A stretch of 7,699 nt of DNA from Herpetosiphonaceae bacterium (GTDB taxonomy: Bacteria; Chloroflexota; Chloroflexia; Chloroflexales; Kallotenuaceae): the NCBI GenBank assembly GCA_030147335.1, contig JASKZZ010000222.1:1-7699 (forward strand), in the 5' to 3' direction. The position numbers were made by a program, and so were the translations under genes. Shown one piece after another: positions 5,996 to 7,699 of the stretch. The notes below the pieces were generated by a model, which did not search any database, was not told the origin of the DNA, and saw nothing but the letters and a program-made list of their open reading frames with translations. Numbering within the stretch: the stretch's first letter is position 1; every line of letters begins with the position of its first letter.

Positions 5996-6001
5996 TATAC
6001 T
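5996..6001 (+). promoter_or_regulatory. Candidate -10 box (TATACT) for the comB-type gene
   Basis: TATACT matches the -10 consensus at five of six positions and lies 26 nt before the ATG at 6028. No -35 consensus is visible; the position is taken up by the palindrome at 5970-5984. Confidence 0.35.
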
Positions 6002-6027
6002 GACACCTGCCTGCTTGGAGCAAACAC

Positions 6028-6873
6028 ATGCATGTTGAAGTCGCCTTTTTGCCGCGAGACGCCACTCGTTTACCGGAGCGAATCGCATTAGTTATCGACG
6101 TAATCCGCGCCACGACGACACTGGTAACAATGTTTGAGCGAGGCGCTCGTTCAGTTGCTTTGGCTAACGATGTGCTAAGCGCTCGCAGCGCAGCACAACA
6201 GCAAGCGCATAGTTTATTGCTTGGCGAAGTAGCGGGATTACCGCCGGAAGACTTCGCCTATGGAAATTCGCCAGTAGCACTGCTTGATGCCGATTTGCAG
6301 CAGCGCGACGCTATTTTCAGTACCACAAACGGTACGCGTGCCCTGGTAGCAGCCGCAAGCGCAGCTGGAGTTGTTGCGGCGTGCTTGCGCAATGGACGAG
6401 CTGCGGTTGCAACAGCTTTGGAAATGGCTCAGGCGGTTGGCGCGGATATTAGTGTTGTGTGCGCCGGCAGAGCAGGAGGTACGCAGCAAGGGCTGGATGA
6501 TCTGATTTGTGCCGGTTATTTAGTAGAACAGCTGTTAGCCCAAACTGGTGGCCGCGTGGCAGCTTGGCAGCCTGACGCAGATTTTGCGTCAACAGTAGCG
6601 CGTACTGAAGATACTGATGGGCTTGAACTCGACGACTCAGCCCTGACTGCGCTACGGCTTTACCGTGATGTTGTACGTATCCCGCTACAACCACAACCCG
6701 CCGAAATCGAAAGCGTCTTTTTTGAGACGGGTGTCGGCCAAGGCTTGTCACGGTTGGATCTGGCTGACGACGTGCGTTTTTGTGCGGCAATTGATGTGAG
6801 CGAGGTGGTGCCGCGCCTTGTACGTCCGGGTGAAGCGACACAATATCCACTCTCGATTGTTGCCCCACAATAA
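6028..6873 (+). CDS. comB: 2-phosphosulfolactate phosphatase, ComB family
   Basis: A 281-aa protein spanning the whole ComB family. ComB hydrolyses (R)-2-phospho-3-sulfolactate to (R)-3-sulfolactate and phosphate in a Mg2+-dependent reaction, known from coenzyme M synthesis in methanogens; bacteria also carry homologues. Family motifs: ALVIDVIRATTTLV (20-33, Asp24 and Arg27), LLGEVAGLPPEDFAYGNSP (64-82), FSTTNGTRAL (97-106), SVVCAGR (142-148) with GLDDLICAG (155-163), and the C-terminal GQGLSRLDLADDVRFCAAID (237-256) followed by VPRLV. No comA, comC or sulfonate-transport gene is in the window, so the pathway here is unknown. The start is supported by GGAG 7 nt before the ATG at 6028. The gene is divergent from the Phd/DUF433 gene across 99 bp. 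The GAF gene follows 77 nt later on the same strand. Confidence 0.9.
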   Translation: MHVEVAFLPRDATRLPERIALVIDVIRATTTLVTMFERGARSVALANDVLSARSAAQQQAHSLLLGEVAGLPPEDFAYGNSPVALLDADLQQRDAIFSTTNGTRALVAAASAAGVVAACLRNGRAAVATALEMAQAVGADISVVCAGRAGGTQQGLDDLICAGYLVEQLLAQTGGRVAAWQPDADFASTVARTEDTDGLELDDSALTALRLYRDVVRIPLQPQPAEIESVFFETGVGQGLSRLDLADDVRFCAAIDVSEVVPRLVRPGEATQYPLSIVAPQ

Positions 6874-6950
6874 CAGCCGATACAGTGAGCAGAACCCGCA
6901 GCGTGGGCGGCAGCAGGCTCTTGGGTTTTGATATGTTCTGGTGATATACC

Positions 6951-7699
6951 GTGTTAGATTTGGAACGCGAGGTCGAACAGCTTCAGCTGGAGCTTAAGCG
7001 CCGCCGACAGCAGAATGAGCTGCTCCGCGATATTGCGCTTGCTAGCCGGGGAGGCGCAAATCCACAGCATGTTTTTGAAACAATGCACGCGCGTCTCATG
7101 GACGTGCTGTCTTTCGATTCGTTTTTCATTGCGCTCTGCGATAGCGACGATGCGGAGCGGTATCGCTTTGTGTTTTCCGTAGATGAGGGACAGCGCTTCG
7201 ACCTAAGTACCCTCAGCGTCGGCGGACTTGTTGGGTATCTCCTGCAAACCAAGCAGCCCTTGTTATTTGCAGATCTGCACCAGGAATATCCCAAGCAGTT
7301 GATACCGGAGCCGCAAAAGTTTGGTAACGTTGGCCGACGTTCGCGTTCATGGATAGGCGTGCCGTTGCTGATTGGACGTGAAGCTGTCGGCGTCCTTTCG
7401 GTGCAAAGCTACAGTCCCAGCTTGTACAACCAGGACGACCTTCATCTATTGCAAGCGATGGGCGATCTTGCCGCGATCGCGATAGAAAACACCATGTTGT
7501 ACCAGGCTCAGGACGAACTGAGCCAGTCGCTGGCCGAACGTGTTACCGCGCGCAGCGAAGAGCTTGCGGTCTTGACGGCGATTGCAATCAGCTTTAGCCA
7601 GGGACAATCAATCGATGATTTGCTCGACGAAGTTTTGGAGCGAGTATTGTGGTTGCTAGGCATGGATGCTGGCGCGATCTTTTTGCATGAACGGCGAAC
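6951..7699 (+). CDS. GAF-domain signalling protein, N-terminal part (cut by window edge)
   Basis: 249 residues are visible before the window ends in frame. An N-terminal helix (1-30, LEREVEQLQLELKRRRQQNE) leads into a full GAF domain (about 30-184), with FDSFFIALCDSDD (55-67), QRFDLSTLSVGGLVGYLL (81-98) and SWIGVPLLIGREAVGVLSVQ (133-152). The domain ends in LLQAMGDLAAIAIENTMLY (166-184). A signalling helix (185-207, with LAERVTARSEELAVL) joins it to the start of a second GAF domain (from about 208, ending at MDAGAIFLHERR). Such tandem GAF proteins usually end in a histidine kinase, a GGDEF/EAL module or a phosphatase; the output domain lies beyond the edge. The start is GTG 6951: an in-frame TGA is at 6942-6944, and GGTGAT (6940-6945), a perfect anti-SD match, ends 5 nt before it. 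No transmembrane segment is seen, so it is probably cytoplasmic. Confidence 0.88.
   Translation, partial: MLDLEREVEQLQLELKRRRQQNELLRDIALASRGGANPQHVFETMHARLMDVLSFDSFFIALCDSDDAERYRFVFSVDEGQRFDLSTLSVGGLVGYLLQTKQPLLFADLHQEYPKQLIPEPQKFGNVGRRSRSWIGVPLLIGREAVGVLSVQSYSPSLYNQDDLHLLQAMGDLAAIAIENTMLYQAQDELSQSLAERVTARSEELAVLTAIAISFSQGQSIDDLLDEVLERVLWLLGMDAGAIFLHERR

Noticed and set aside
6449..6868. 139-aa leftward frame inside the comB-type gene
   Set aside because: It is antisense to conserved ComB motifs, with no SD and no recognisable domain.

Overview
The window reads as an ordinary chromosomal segment of a bacterium with mid-range to slightly high G+C. Family-level resemblance of several proteins suggests Chloroflexota, perhaps class Chloroflexia: the two-helix TrkA-N protein, the small CxxC protein, the Phd-like/DUF433 fusion and the GAF-rich signalling protein. 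This is inference from recalled family patterns; no rRNA or marker gene is present. Ten protein-coding genes are supported, two of them cut by the window edges. I see no tRNA, rRNA, CRISPR array, insertion sequence or phage gene.

Left part (1-1783): the N-terminal part of a probable SAM-dependent methyltransferase runs leftward from 254. A 272-bp divergent region separates it from a rightward GT4 glycosyltransferase (527-1762) that has a good sigma70-type promoter. A small leftward cupin gene (1784-2134) converges on the glycosyltransferase with 21 bp between them.

Middle (2135-4409): a second divergent region drives the cupin gene leftward and a 109-aa CxxC protein rightward (2250-2579). 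The CxxC gene is followed by a two-helix membrane protein with cytoplasmic TrkA-N and TrkA-C domains (2703-3806), whose pore segment lacks the potassium selectivity filter. A leftward 93-aa charged helical protein (3879-4160) follows, then 249 bp without a gene.

Right part (4410-7699): a leftward pair encodes a Phd-like/DUF433 antitoxin-type protein (5467-5928) and a ROK-family sugar kinase (4410-5384). They are separated by 82 bp that hold a candidate internal promoter. A compact 99-bp divergent region with a central GC palindrome leads to a rightward ComB-type 2-phosphosulfolactate phosphatase (6028-6873). Last comes the start of a GAF-domain signalling protein with a GTG start (6951 to the edge).

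The genes do not form one clear pathway. Most look like single-gene or two-gene transcription units with short divergent promoter regions. I did not find a convincing new multi-gene system. The points most worth a second look are the filterless channel-like TrkA-N protein, the orphan Phd/DUF433 fusion, the altered active-site and zinc-site residues in the glycosyltransferase and ROK protein, and two inverted repeats in divergent promoter regions.
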